In this document: positions 20,746 through 30,156 of the stretch, piece after piece
Numbering within the stretch: the first letter of the stretch is position 1
Layout of the letters: each line of letters opens with the position of its first letter
Assembly: GCA_030374805.1 (NCBI GenBank)
Contig: JARGSG010000014.1
Span: 62,001 to 126,000 of the forward strand
From: Gracilaria gracilis
Taxonomy: Eukaryota > Rhodophyta > Florideophyceae > Gracilariales > Gracilariaceae
Direction of reading: 5' to 3'
DNA length: 64,000 nucleotides
The notes under the pieces: generated by a model
Databases searched by the model: none
Told to the model about the DNA's origin: nothing
What the model saw: only the letters and a program-made list of their open reading frames with translations
Program-made: the position numbers and the translations under genes

Positions 20746-22560
20746 TTATTCGCAATCCTTTACTCGAAAGATATCTAAGCTAATACCAATACAGTTCAAA
20801 ATCCATCCAACCCAGTACTCAGGATGAACACTTTCAATTATGTCGATAGCTATCTTTTGAACAGCATGAATTTGTTCCCTACTCATGCGTGGGCATGCAT
20901 CGACGACATTTTCTTGAGATGCTGTCGCCATATCGTTAAATGGCCCACCATAAGTTGTAGACTTCTTGCTTGCCACGCCCATTTTCGATTTCTTCTTATT
21001 GTTGAATTGTTCTGTGAAGCTCCTCTTCTTCTTCGTTATTTTAACTCTTGAGGGATTTGGAGGAAGCAGTATAGGGAGTGCTACATGATTGTTTTCATCT
21101 GATATATGAGTATGACTAATTTTTTTCTGATCATTGTTGCCAATCATCGGAAACTCATGAACCATTGTTTTTGTAACTACTTCTCCTCTACTCAGTTGTT
21201 TCCTTGCTTCTTTAAGAAGCTCAGAGAAGCTCTCAACGGCGAGAGGACCTATTCCTTCAAGTAACCGATGGCCTTGATTGAAGATGGCGTAATTATCCGA
21301 CCACTGCACTTGCTTCCTGTCTTCTTCTTCGGTTGTTTTATGTAGAAGAAGACCCATGTCTACATCGTGCAAATCACTGGAACATGTAGCCATTTTATTC
21401 TTCAAAGATGTCATATCAAAGCCACCACACATATTGCGAATGTCGCAGACGTCTTGAAATGAAATGTTGCCAACATTTGAGCGCCAACATGGGTCAAGGA
21501 ATGTCTCGATTTCTATATAATCATCAAAGATTTCTCTCAAATCAGGTTCGGCGAGAACAGAATCTTTGTATGCAAACGCACACTTTACAATGTGGCGACA
21601 CGGGAATCCCATTGATTCCGTTTTCTTCCAATCAAATCCTGCCATTAACTCGCTTTCTTCTCCATCTTCGATCTCACTCACTTTTCGAGCAAACAGAACC
21701 CTTCGAGGTTGAGTCGGTGGTGCTGGAGTAGGTTGGTTGCTTGAATAAAGTTTGCGAATAAGATGAAAGCTCCAAATGAAATCAAAGCATGCTACTGAGT
21801 AGATGGCACAGCCTTCTGAGAGTTGCAGCTCAGGCCAATGCAGCCCTTCCAGTTCCAAAACAAACGTACGCTGAACAGCATAATTTCTCGATGGTTCAAT
21901 GCTTATCTCTCTGAACTTTGCCGATGAATAGCTTGTGTATTCGGCAATAAGTTTGTAGAGGATCTCATTTGGAAGCCGGAGCATGCAACTGCGAATGGAC
22001 CGATATCGGGAGCTTAAAGGTGACATTGACCGTATTCGTGCCTCCTTGTGTTCTTCTGCCCGTTTGCGAGTCAACATCAAGAGTTGTCTTGGTATATCAC
22101 TAAACGGCACCCTTTTGGATAGAACATAAGCCCTGCAGCGCGAATTAGAGGCTTCGGTGTAACCTGTTCCTTGGAAAAGGTATCGCCATGGAACCACAAT
22201 GATGCAAAAGCACTATCTGAGCAGCTGCCGTTGGTTCACATATATATATAGGTGTACCAAGCAGGGAGCTTGTTCGTGAATGGCTTGAAGTACCTCTCTT
22301 CGAAGTTGTGGCGCCGTTCTGCGAAAATAGAAAGTGTCTTCGATCGTCGAACGTTGAAAAGGTCTCTGGATATTTCATCGCACCAAATAAGTCGTGCAAT
22401 TTGGGCGCACCAGGCAGTGACGTTCTTCATTTGATTCTGGTTTAAGTGCCACTCGTCAAGTACAATAAACTATTTCTCAAACACAGTCTCTGCCGCAGCT
22501 ATGCAAGATGCACTCTGGTCCATTGTAATAATGGCTGGCGAGACCGGGATAAAATAATAT
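20746..22560 (-). pseudogene. MULE transposase core and SWIM zinc finger
   Basis: From about 22,545 the frame reads SPAIITMDQSASCIAAAETV, the MULE 'iitD...al..Ai' block with the second catalytic Asp, then IVLDEWHLNQNQMKN, matching 'l..wHv..N'. The next frame (22,197-20,746) carries the SWIM finger end MGFPCRHIVKCAFAY at about 21,620-21,575 and a long basic tail (KVKITKKKRSFTEQFN-like). Frames change at least twice and a stop lies before VLDEWHL. The C-terminal tail of about 280 residues is unusually long. Confidence 0.5.
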
Positions 22561-22675
22561 AAACTGAGTTAGCACATCCCTGAAGTACTCCTCCACTTTA
22601 CCACCTATAAACAACAAAAAAAGTGAGGAAAAAGCCGTAATTAGAACGCCCGTTGATAGTTATGAGCGGAGACCC

Positions 22676-24631
22676 CTAACGATTTGCGACGGCCTTACAA
22701 TCAATGGACACACCAGGCACGATTCCAAATGATTTGTAGTCCTTCATCCGTTCTGCAAATGCCCAGCATGCCGAAACCATTCTTCCCTCCTCCTCATAAG
22801 TGATGTAGTATATATTTTGAACGTTTCTTTCGTGCAACGTCACGAGCTCCTTAAAAAGCTTTGTACATTCAAGATCCTTTGGATTATTAATTCCACGTCC
22901 GTACCCATTCATCTTACGAACCGATCTCGGGTTTATGAAAATGTCATACTTGTCCTGCAGATACCTAATGGTATCTGCAAGAGAAAAATGTAGCTGGTTT
23001 GTCATCCGTAGGGCTTCTCTACGCATCTTCGATGTCAAAAACCTGATTCCGGCTCTTGTTGACGAAAGCGGATGCGAATGTCTTGCATCCCGGAAGTCCC
23101 CCACATAAGAATTCCCTTCGTCGTTTCTCTCTGGAGTCAACGTCTTAATGGTTAGAGAGAAATCACTTGCCCTTTTTTCCTCTCTCCATTTACACCTAAG
23201 TATACACTTCTTAAGGACCCTTCTATCGTCAGGCATCCCAGTACTCCGATTCACTTCTTTGTGGCCAATAAAGATGGAGGTCCTGCACTTCAGATTGTAT
23301 CCCATGCTCTCGTCAATAAAACGAACTTCCCTTATGACGTCTTGCCCCGGGGTATTCAGTGGTAAGCTCCTGAAGTACGCAATGACTGCTGCTTTGAAGT
23401 AGTCATCAACTGGGTACTCTTCGGTTAGAAGGTGTCCATCAGAACCCATCTCTTCAGGAAGGCGATTGTCATTGTCCTTTTCCCTTTCGATGTTTTCCAT
23501 GGTAGTGCCGCCGTCTGTGCGACTCTGGTCCAATTCAATTCGGACAAGTTCAGTTGGCACCTCCTCATCATCATCGAGGAACAGAAACTGCTCTATGAGC
23601 TCGGTAGCTCCTCCACAATCCGTACCTCCCCCACCGTCCGCCCCTCTCTCGTGTTATTCGAACGGATGGCCGTTCATTCCAGAGTCTCCGTGCTCGTTTT
23701 GAGATAAAGAACAATTGATGTCTTGTAGTTCGAACGGGCTGAAATGCAATTCCAGTTTCTTGTGCGACCTTTCCTTCCGATTATTCCCACCGGAATCAAT
23801 AAAAATAGAAGTATCCACCAAAGCACCTGAGACGTCGGTGACGTCTTTGTGGGTCATACTTCTGACGTCACCGGCGTCATCCGCTGGGCCATGACTTGAC
23901 CCATTTGCATGTCCAATAAAACTTGACTTGTGTTGATCATTGACGCTAAAGGCAAGAATTGGAGGAACTACAGACGTCTTCTTGCTAGCAATCGGTGTTT
24001 GCGGTAGCGTTCGAGGTATCAAAGGTACACAGTTATGTTCCACTGCCCGAGTGGCACTGAAGCGCAAAAGTACATGAGGGGAGATACTGGTAGAAGCCCC
24101 AGCATTTCTGAAGGTTTGTAAATCTCCAATACATCCCTCTTCGGGTGTTGAAGCTACGACATCTGTAGCGAAAAATTTGGTATAGAGTAGCTGCCAAAAC
24201 CTATCCGACTTCTCGCGATCTTGATCCTTCGATTTTTGAAACCGTTTTCGCATTGACTCCCTCAAAGATACTCGTCTGTTCTGTATGGTTTTCTCAGTAG
24301 GATGGGTGTGGCCATGGGTATTATTGAAGTTTAGAGATACCTTCCATTGAGCGTCAATATCAATGAGGTACAGGATCAAGTTCGAAGGGCAACTACTGGC
24401 ATAATTGCTTTGATGTATACACCGTAACCGTGCATTAATAAGACGGTTACAGCCTTTCTTCTGGTACTGAACATACCTCTTGTAGTGTAACGTGTACAGG
24501 TAACCCTTCGTACGAGCAATGGAATCCAGCAGGGACACGAAATCAGAAACCTCCGCAGTTAGTTGAGCACCTTCGGGACTCAGTTGTTGTTTTGGAACTG
24601 CTCTAGAATTCTCTTCCACATGGGTACCCAT
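22676..24631 (-). pseudogene. FAR1-like DNA-binding region of the MULE transposase
   Basis: Two blocks each resemble the FAR1/WRKY-GCM1 zinc-binding fold. Block one has LLDSIARTKGYLYTLHYKRY, CNRLINARLRCIHQS and NNTHGHTHP. Block two has YFKAAVIAYFRSLPLN, YNLKCRTSIFIGHKE, KKCILRCKWREE and RDARHSHPL. The Cys pairs and the terminal H.H fit zinc ligation. A helical region (RREALRMTNQLHFSLADTIR) and the beginning of a transposase core (YKSFGIVPGVSIDCKAVANR) follow. The two blocks may be separate genes or one broken gene. Confidence 0.45.
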
Positions 24632-24639
24632 CTTATGTG

Positions 24640-25450
24640 TTTCCTCGCTCTCAACACGTGCTGCAGTATTGAATTGGTGCTTGGCTACAGTTTCGTTAAT
24701 GAAGTACTTAACAATCCAGGGAACGACTGCATTGCTTTAAAGCAATGCACAACCCCATTCCAAACCTCCAAGTACGACGGCATTCTTGTGCTTCATAGAT
24801 TTGGCTCCGGTCGCAACGTCTCCGAAAGTGGCCTGAACTTCTAGAAGTTCTTTAGGGCAGCTCCCTCGATAACTATCACCAAAAATAGACAGTAGGACTC
24901 TCACGTAAAGCACCTGGTGGTCCACAAAAGCGCGCACCGATAAAGAATCCCCGGTGAATGCCATCAAGATTGATTGGAACAAGAATTGTTCCAATTGGTT
25001 TTGAATCACCGCTGACATTGAAAGTGAACTGCCTTTTCAACTGTTTTAGAAATGAATGGCGTTCTGAAGGTTCTTTTTTAACTCGTTTTGCGTACAAAGT
25101 TAAAGCCAAACCGGTGCTACATGTACAAAAACGTACTCCAGGTAGGAGTTTCATGTCGATGAGTGATGAGATAAAAAGGTCGGGATATAGATAGGAGCCT
25201 CTTTTGGAGCTGTGGACAAAGGATACGGGATTAGTCTCGCGCGCTCCAGCGGCTACAACGCTGTAAATATGATTATTCATTACGTAGAACCGCTGTGGAT
25301 TATCTGTTAGCTTCATTCTTCCACACATGTAGAGGTTGTTGTAAAACGTTCTACAAATTCTAGACACATCGTTATCCTCGTTCTTTTCCAAAAGCTTATC
25401 AAGAGCATCTACATCACGCTCTTTGTTGTCCCAGCAGGCCGGTAACTGTG
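24640..25450 (-). pseudogene. Ulp1/SENP-like C48 cysteine protease carried by the MULE
   Basis: Reads from an open stretch upstream of 25,391 (LPACWDNKERDVDALDKLLE) into SRICRTFYNNLYM and GTILVPINLDGIHRGFFIGA. The 'vPiN...H' pattern marks the catalytic His block of Ulp1 proteases, here with Arg in place of the Trp that usually follows His. A frame change follows, then GDSYRGSCPKELLEV (catalytic Asp) and LEWGCALL (candidate catalytic Cys, 'xxCG' degraded to GC). The order H-D-C and the spacing fit C48. The usual role is SUMO removal; in transposons the role is unknown. At least one frameshift and one stop just after the Cys block. Confidence 0.45.
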
Positions 25451-26284
25451 ACTGACTAACTATTGCAAAAGAGAGCGGTGAATAGACTAACTAACTAATA
25501 CATTTTAAGACCTATTAGTCATTAGTCACTTTATGTGTCCACGTACTACAAAAATTAGTAGTGGCACACGTGTACAGTCCTACTAGGCCTTTTTTACAAA
25601 GGTTTTTTTTCCATACAGCTAATCCCCCCATTTCAGGTCGTTTGTTAATTCTCGAGAGAACGCTTATCTCCTGCTCTTCCTCTCGCACAAACCGCTTTTG
25701 CTGCGAACTTCGCGCTTTGAGCGCTAATACTGGCGCGCTAGGCGTGTTGCTAATGGATCTTGGAACAGTTTTGCGCGCGCCACTGTGGGCGACCACGTTG
25801 CGCACGCTGCCAGCCAACAACGAGCATCAGCAACTGCTGCAGCATGATGCTGGAGGCAGCTGCAGTCCGCGGTTGTCGAGAGACTCTTTATTGATTTGGG
25901 GAGACATGAAAGAGAGTAGTGCCAGTCACTGCTTTTTTGTACTACGGAAATGTGTAATATAATCCATTTCTACATAAATAATGAGCTTTAAGCCGTTGGT
26001 GTGCGTCAAAGTGGCCTGGTGCACCCACAAAGAAGGGTATTGAAGAAGACTGTTCGAAAGATTGCGTGTTTGGTTTGATAGCGACATAAAGTGTAGTTTT
26101 TGTGACTAATATGACTAAAATGCCGGTTTTAGTGGTGACTACTGACCTGCGAAGACTATAAAATAGTTAGTCACATATACGGCCCTGTGTTCCAGAAGAC
26201 AGAGAAGATATAAAATTAGGTACAAGAGAAAAGAATGTCAATATGTCATTGGAATTTAAAGCTACGTTCTTGACAAAGTTTCCA
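25451..26284. other. Spacer with TTAGTCA-type words
   Basis: No gene recognised. AT-rich 25,480-25,620 and 26,090-26,240 contain several AGTCA/TGACTA words in both orientations (25,515-25,530, 26,103-26,115, 26,168-26,176), possibly the ends of a short element. I could not align clean terminal repeats. Confidence 0.25.
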
Positions 26285-26511
26285 TTAGCATTGTAGGAGT
26301 AGGCAAAGGGGATGGAGATACTGCCGGTAAGGAGGAGTGGGAAACCTTGGAGAGCGGGGACAGTGACAATCTATGTCACGCTGAATCTGCCGCACACGTT
26401 TTGAGTCGAGAAGCTCGTTGATGCTCACATCAGGGACACAGGCGACGACTTGGGGTGAGTTTATTGGTACGGAAAATGATATGTCTGAACCCATGGGTGC
26501 TATATGCCTAG
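26285..26511 (-). pseudogene. Second half of a small repeat-encoded gene, split by piggyBac
   Basis: Reads leftward in frame from the CTAG at 26,511: HIAPMGSDISFSVPINSP, QVVACVPDVSINELLDSKRV, RQIQRDIDCHCPRS, ending at the stop at 26,285. Its first half (MASSTLILSLPMAHPREGS) is at 29,408-29,350, across the transposon. The joined empty form is seen in the paralogue at 18,920-19,090, which itself has a stop. The protein is short, with no recognised domain. The Cys/His cluster (DCHCPRS) may bind metal. Confidence 0.5.
26508..26511. repeat. Target site duplication CTAG, left copy
   Basis: CTAG directly abuts the element's first base (TGTCTACTCGAC from 26,512). An identical CTAG lies at 29,350-29,353. 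The paralogous empty site at 18,973-18,976 has a single CTAG, which confirms the duplication. Confidence 0.8.
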
Positions 26512-29349
26512 TGTCTACTCGACATTGACCTCACATGAGGTCAATATTGATTGTCTTGTAACTTTGTATAGAAGTCCCAAAAATTTTTAAAAACTTAGTT
26601 TGTCAACCGACCTGGATCTTCCCTTCGAATGCCAAGCAGAAGTAAATCACAACTCCGTACACTTCTCTTTAGGCTGTTTACATTTTCTGTCACGTCACCA
26701 AGATCTCTCCAATATGCCTCCGTCAACAGATCTGCGCCGTGTTATCGGAACAACTGCACACAGCCGTGCTCGACTTGTCACCTCCGAATCAGCTTGTCAA
26801 CGCTATTTCGGATCACTTTGGAAATCTAAAACCGTCAATTGAACCGTGACTAATGTGGAAACCAAACCAGTCAATGGTCTTAATATGACTTTCATCACTA
26901 TTAAGTTTAGTCTACCCAATCGTGAGAAAGAGTGTACTCTATCGTTATGTGGTGTGAAGCTTGGAAGTTATGTCAACGAAGAGACCGAAGCCGTTCCGGC
27001 TGTTACAGAGGTATTATCGAGCGCTAATGCGGGCCAAACTGCTGAGGATAGCGAAATCCCTCCAACTCAGCAAACTTTGCAGTCTGATGGAAACGAATCT
27101 TCAGGTGCAGTCAACCAATCAGTGACGGCTCATGAGAGACAGTGGAACACAGAGAAAATCTGTACGCCATTGAATGGTTCCATGCAAGTAAATCAATGGA
27201 AGATTATTGGTCTAGCCGGAGATTTCATCTCTTCTCGACCTGTGCCACAAGGTATGGAAGCTATTCACTACTCTATGTGGATGTTTCCTACTGGATATCT
27301 GCACTCAGTTGTGGAGAAGACTAATGCAAGGCTCAGAGATCGTTTAGCAGCTGAAACATGTAGTGGAGAGCTTCTGAAGTTCTTCGGCATAATGATTCTC
27401 ATTACGCGATTAGAATTCTCAGATCGGAGAGGTTTATTGAGCCCAAAGCATTTTTCAAGTTATCTTCCTGCCCCTTCAATCGGTAGGGCGATATCACGAA
27501 ATAGATTTGAGATGCTGAAAAGTTGTATCTCTTTCAGTGGCACGCCCAGTCGTGACGTTCAGGGTATGGCGCGGTGGAGCCTAGTAAATGGTTTTGTGCA
27601 AGCAATTAACCAACACCGATTATCATTTGTCGCACCATCTCATGGTCTATGTGTTGACGAAAGTATGTCACGGTGGTACGGATTGGGAGGTGACTGGATC
27701 GATGTAAGCCTTCCTCATTCTACAGCCTTGGATCGCAAACCCGAAAATGGATTGGAAATGAAGACCATTTGCTGTGGAAGAAGTGGCATTATGTTGAAAA
27801 TTGATCTTAATATGGGATCTCAAGTGCCTGCTTTAGAGTTTTCTTCAGATCATGGACATGGCACTGCAGTTCTATTACGGCTGGTGTAGCCATGGTTTGG
27901 ATCCGAGCTACTAGTGTGTGCAGATTCATTCTTTGCCAGTGTGCATACGGCAAATTCTCTTCTACAAAATGGACTGAAATTTACTGGAGTTATAAAAACT
28001 GCAACTCGAGGCTATCAGATGAAACACCTTTCTGAAATCACTTTATCGAACAGAGGTGAACTTGTGTCTATGGTATCAAAGGGAACTACCATTAATACCG
28101 ATTTAATGGCAGTCATGTGGATGGATAGAGAACGAAGGTACTTTATTTCAACTTCTGGAACAGTTAATCCTGGTACTGCTATAACGGGAGAACGATGGAG
28201 AAGGGAAGGCAACATTTCCAAAAAGATTGAACTTGAGGTTTCTGTTCCTGAAGTATGTGAGGAATATTATAAAACATGTTCAATGATCGATAGACAGAAT
28301 CGATCCCGTCAAGATGATTTGAAGCTTGAGAAGAAAATCGAGGTGAAAGAGTGGTCTTTTCGTATCAATTGCTCTCTACTGGCTATCTATATAGCGGATG
28401 CTTGGAATCTTTATAAAGCATCCAATGGTGGCCGCCAGTTGAAGAGCCCACACAATTCTTATTTGGAACTAGCTGACGAACTGATCGATAACACTTGGGA
28501 TCAAACAGGTCTTATTGAAAGAAATAAGAAAGGAGTTGAACCAACTGATCCGCACACCAAACCTGCTGGAACTGGAATTGATTTGATGCATACAGGAAAG
28601 AAAAGGAAAAGAAACGACGGAAGCATATTGAAAGCTCTGTAACAAGGTCGCTGCAACTCATGTGGAGGAAATACGAAGTCTAAGTGTATATGTTCTGATT
28701 GCCATTTAAGGAAGAACAAAGATGTTTATTTGTGCCACACTGGTACCGGTAGAGATTGTTTTGCTCTTCATTTAGACAAGTTTTACGGTGTTACGCTTTA
28801 GTTGACTCACTATAGTGTACACAAGGTTGTCAACCTTCGTGTTTAGGACTAAAATGAGCATTTTTTCATAAAGAAAAAGAGAGTTCAATTACCTTTAGCC
28901 CCCTACTACTTTGATCTGCGTCATTAAACTTGCTAGATATAATACAACTTTAGTCGAAACAACCGCTTTAGCAAATGTCACCTTATTCTGTCTGCTGACC
29001 AAGTGGGCGTGTGTACACTTTTTGAAATTAAATTAACAACTAGAAGTAGTCCAGCTCCAAACGAAGTTTTAGAGTTTTAATAAACTCAAGCGAGGTTTGA
29101 ACTCGGTCTTATTTAGCTTCGAAACGGTTTGAAACCGCTGAGCTACAGTTACGAGTGCTCTAGAAGTTTTTATTGCTACTTAAACTACAGCTCGGTTGGG
29201 TCTAGAGGCGCTTTTCAAATTTCAAATTTGAAAATGTCTTCTGGCATCCTGGAAATGTAATTTTTTGATTTTTTGGACGGCCGACGGGGCTGACTTCATA
29301 TGAGAGCAAGCTGACATCATATGAGGTCAAAACTCCGGTCCAATAGACA
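26512..29349 (+). mobile_element. piggyBac-family DNA transposon with CTAG target duplication
   Basis: 2838-bp element bounded by short inverted termini TGTCTACTCGAC (left) and, reversed, TGTCTATTGGAC (right), 10 of 12 bases equal. Subterminal palindromes TGACCTCACATGAGGTCA (26,526-26,543) and TGACATCATATGAGGTCA (29,313-29,330) mirror each other. It encodes one transposase (26,714-28,801). The element lies within a repeat whose unoccupied copy is at 18,835-19,080. PiggyBac elements normally target and duplicate TTAA, so CTAG is unusual. Confidence 0.75.
26714..28801 (+). pseudogene. piggyBac transposase (DDE_Tnp_1_7), with three in-frame stops
   Basis: One frame runs from ATG 26,714 (MPPSTDLRRVIGTTAHS) to the stop at 28,801. 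The core has LLKFFGIMILITRLEFSDRR, AISRNRFEMLKSCISFSG, LCVDESMSRWYGLGGDW (first catalytic Asp), ALDRKPENGLEMKTICCG, then VCADSFFASVHTANSLLQNG (second catalytic Asp) and FTGVIKTATRGYQMKHL. The C-terminus has a Cys-rich zinc region: CNSCGG, CICSDCHLRK, YLCHTGTGRDCFALH. Three in-frame stops (TGA 26,840, TAG 27,887, TAA 28,640) interrupt it, the last just before the Cys-rich domain. The frame is otherwise intact, so inactivation looks recent. It cannot move itself now, unless the stops are read through. Confidence 0.8.
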
Positions 29350-29520
29350 CTAGAGCCTTCGCGTGGGTGAGCCATTGGCAGGGAGAGGATGAGCGTAGAA
29401 GAGGCCATGGTGATGGGTCTCAATATTTGAGCCTACACTTCTGATTGGTTGTTAGTCTGACGTCGGTTACTTCTTGTCGATTGGGAACTTGCCGAACGGA
29501 ACCTTCCTCCAGCTCATAAC
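29350..29520 (-). repeat. Other flank of the interrupted repeat, with right CTAG duplication
   Basis: CTAG at 29,350-29,353 is the right target duplication. Reading leftward, the DNA from 29,520 to 29,350 parallels 18,835-18,976 (GCCTACACTTCTGATTGG, then the MASSTLILSLPMAHPREGS coding start at 29,408). It ends exactly at the element. Confidence 0.7.
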
Positions 29521-30156
29521 CGCTGCTGTGAACCGGCGTCGCTGTAAGCTGTCCACCCAGACGCACGCAGTTGCGTGAGCAACGACCGTTTCAAATTATA
29601 AAAAGGCCTGGTTCGTTCGTTCTGTCCCAGTATCGACTTATATTAGAACGGATGTGTAGCAAGTGGTTGGAATAACGCTGGCTTACCTCGCGAGCGTGCT
29701 CTCATCAGACACTAAAGCCATACACCAAAATAACGTTAGCGAGCCCATAAACGGTGAAGAAAGAGAAGAAGAGAGAAAGTTTTCAATCTACTCACTGTGG
29801 AAGAAAGTACCTCTCCAAGATCAGGTCTCTTTTGAAAGACAGTGAAAAATTGGAGGTACGAGAATGTTATTTTTGTAGAAAAAGGCAGGAAGGGTTACGA
29901 CACTGTCTTGCTGTCTCCTTTGGTCGCGGAGATTGCGCGAGGCTGTAGCGCTGTGTAGAGCACACTTCGGAAGAAGTTGTGGCCTCTAGCGCTCGGTCTC
30001 TTCGTTGCAACTGCCTAGGACTAGTGTCGGAGACAACTTCGTGCTTGGCAGCAAGTGCTCCATATTTAACGTGCTCCATATTTAACGTGCTCGATTTTCA
30101 ACCTGCTCTTCCGACTTCAAGACTCTTCCGTTTTGAATCAAGATTTTGGATCTAAG
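29521..30156 (+). other. Upstream region of the DIRS-like element
   Basis: No gene recognised. TTATAAAAAGGCC at 29,597-29,609 is a good TATA-like sequence, about 550 bp before the first coding part. The direct repeat CTCCATATTTAACGTGCT stands twice in tandem at 30,059-30,091. It may contain the element's left terminus, which I could not define. Confidence 0.35.

Larger units (their letters stand above)
20746..25450 (-). mobile_element. MULE-like DNA transposon with Ulp1-like protease, decayed
   Basis: Four successive minus-strand coding blocks read right to left: an Ulp1-like cysteine protease (25,450-24,640), a FAR1-type DNA-binding block (24,631-23,654), a second FAR1-type block (23,560-22,676) and the MULE transposase core with a SWIM zinc finger (about 22,560-20,746). 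MULEs carrying Ulp1-like genes are known from plants (Kaonashi-type). The frames are broken in several places. Terminal repeats and target duplication were not found, so the limits given are those of the coding blocks. Confidence 0.55.
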
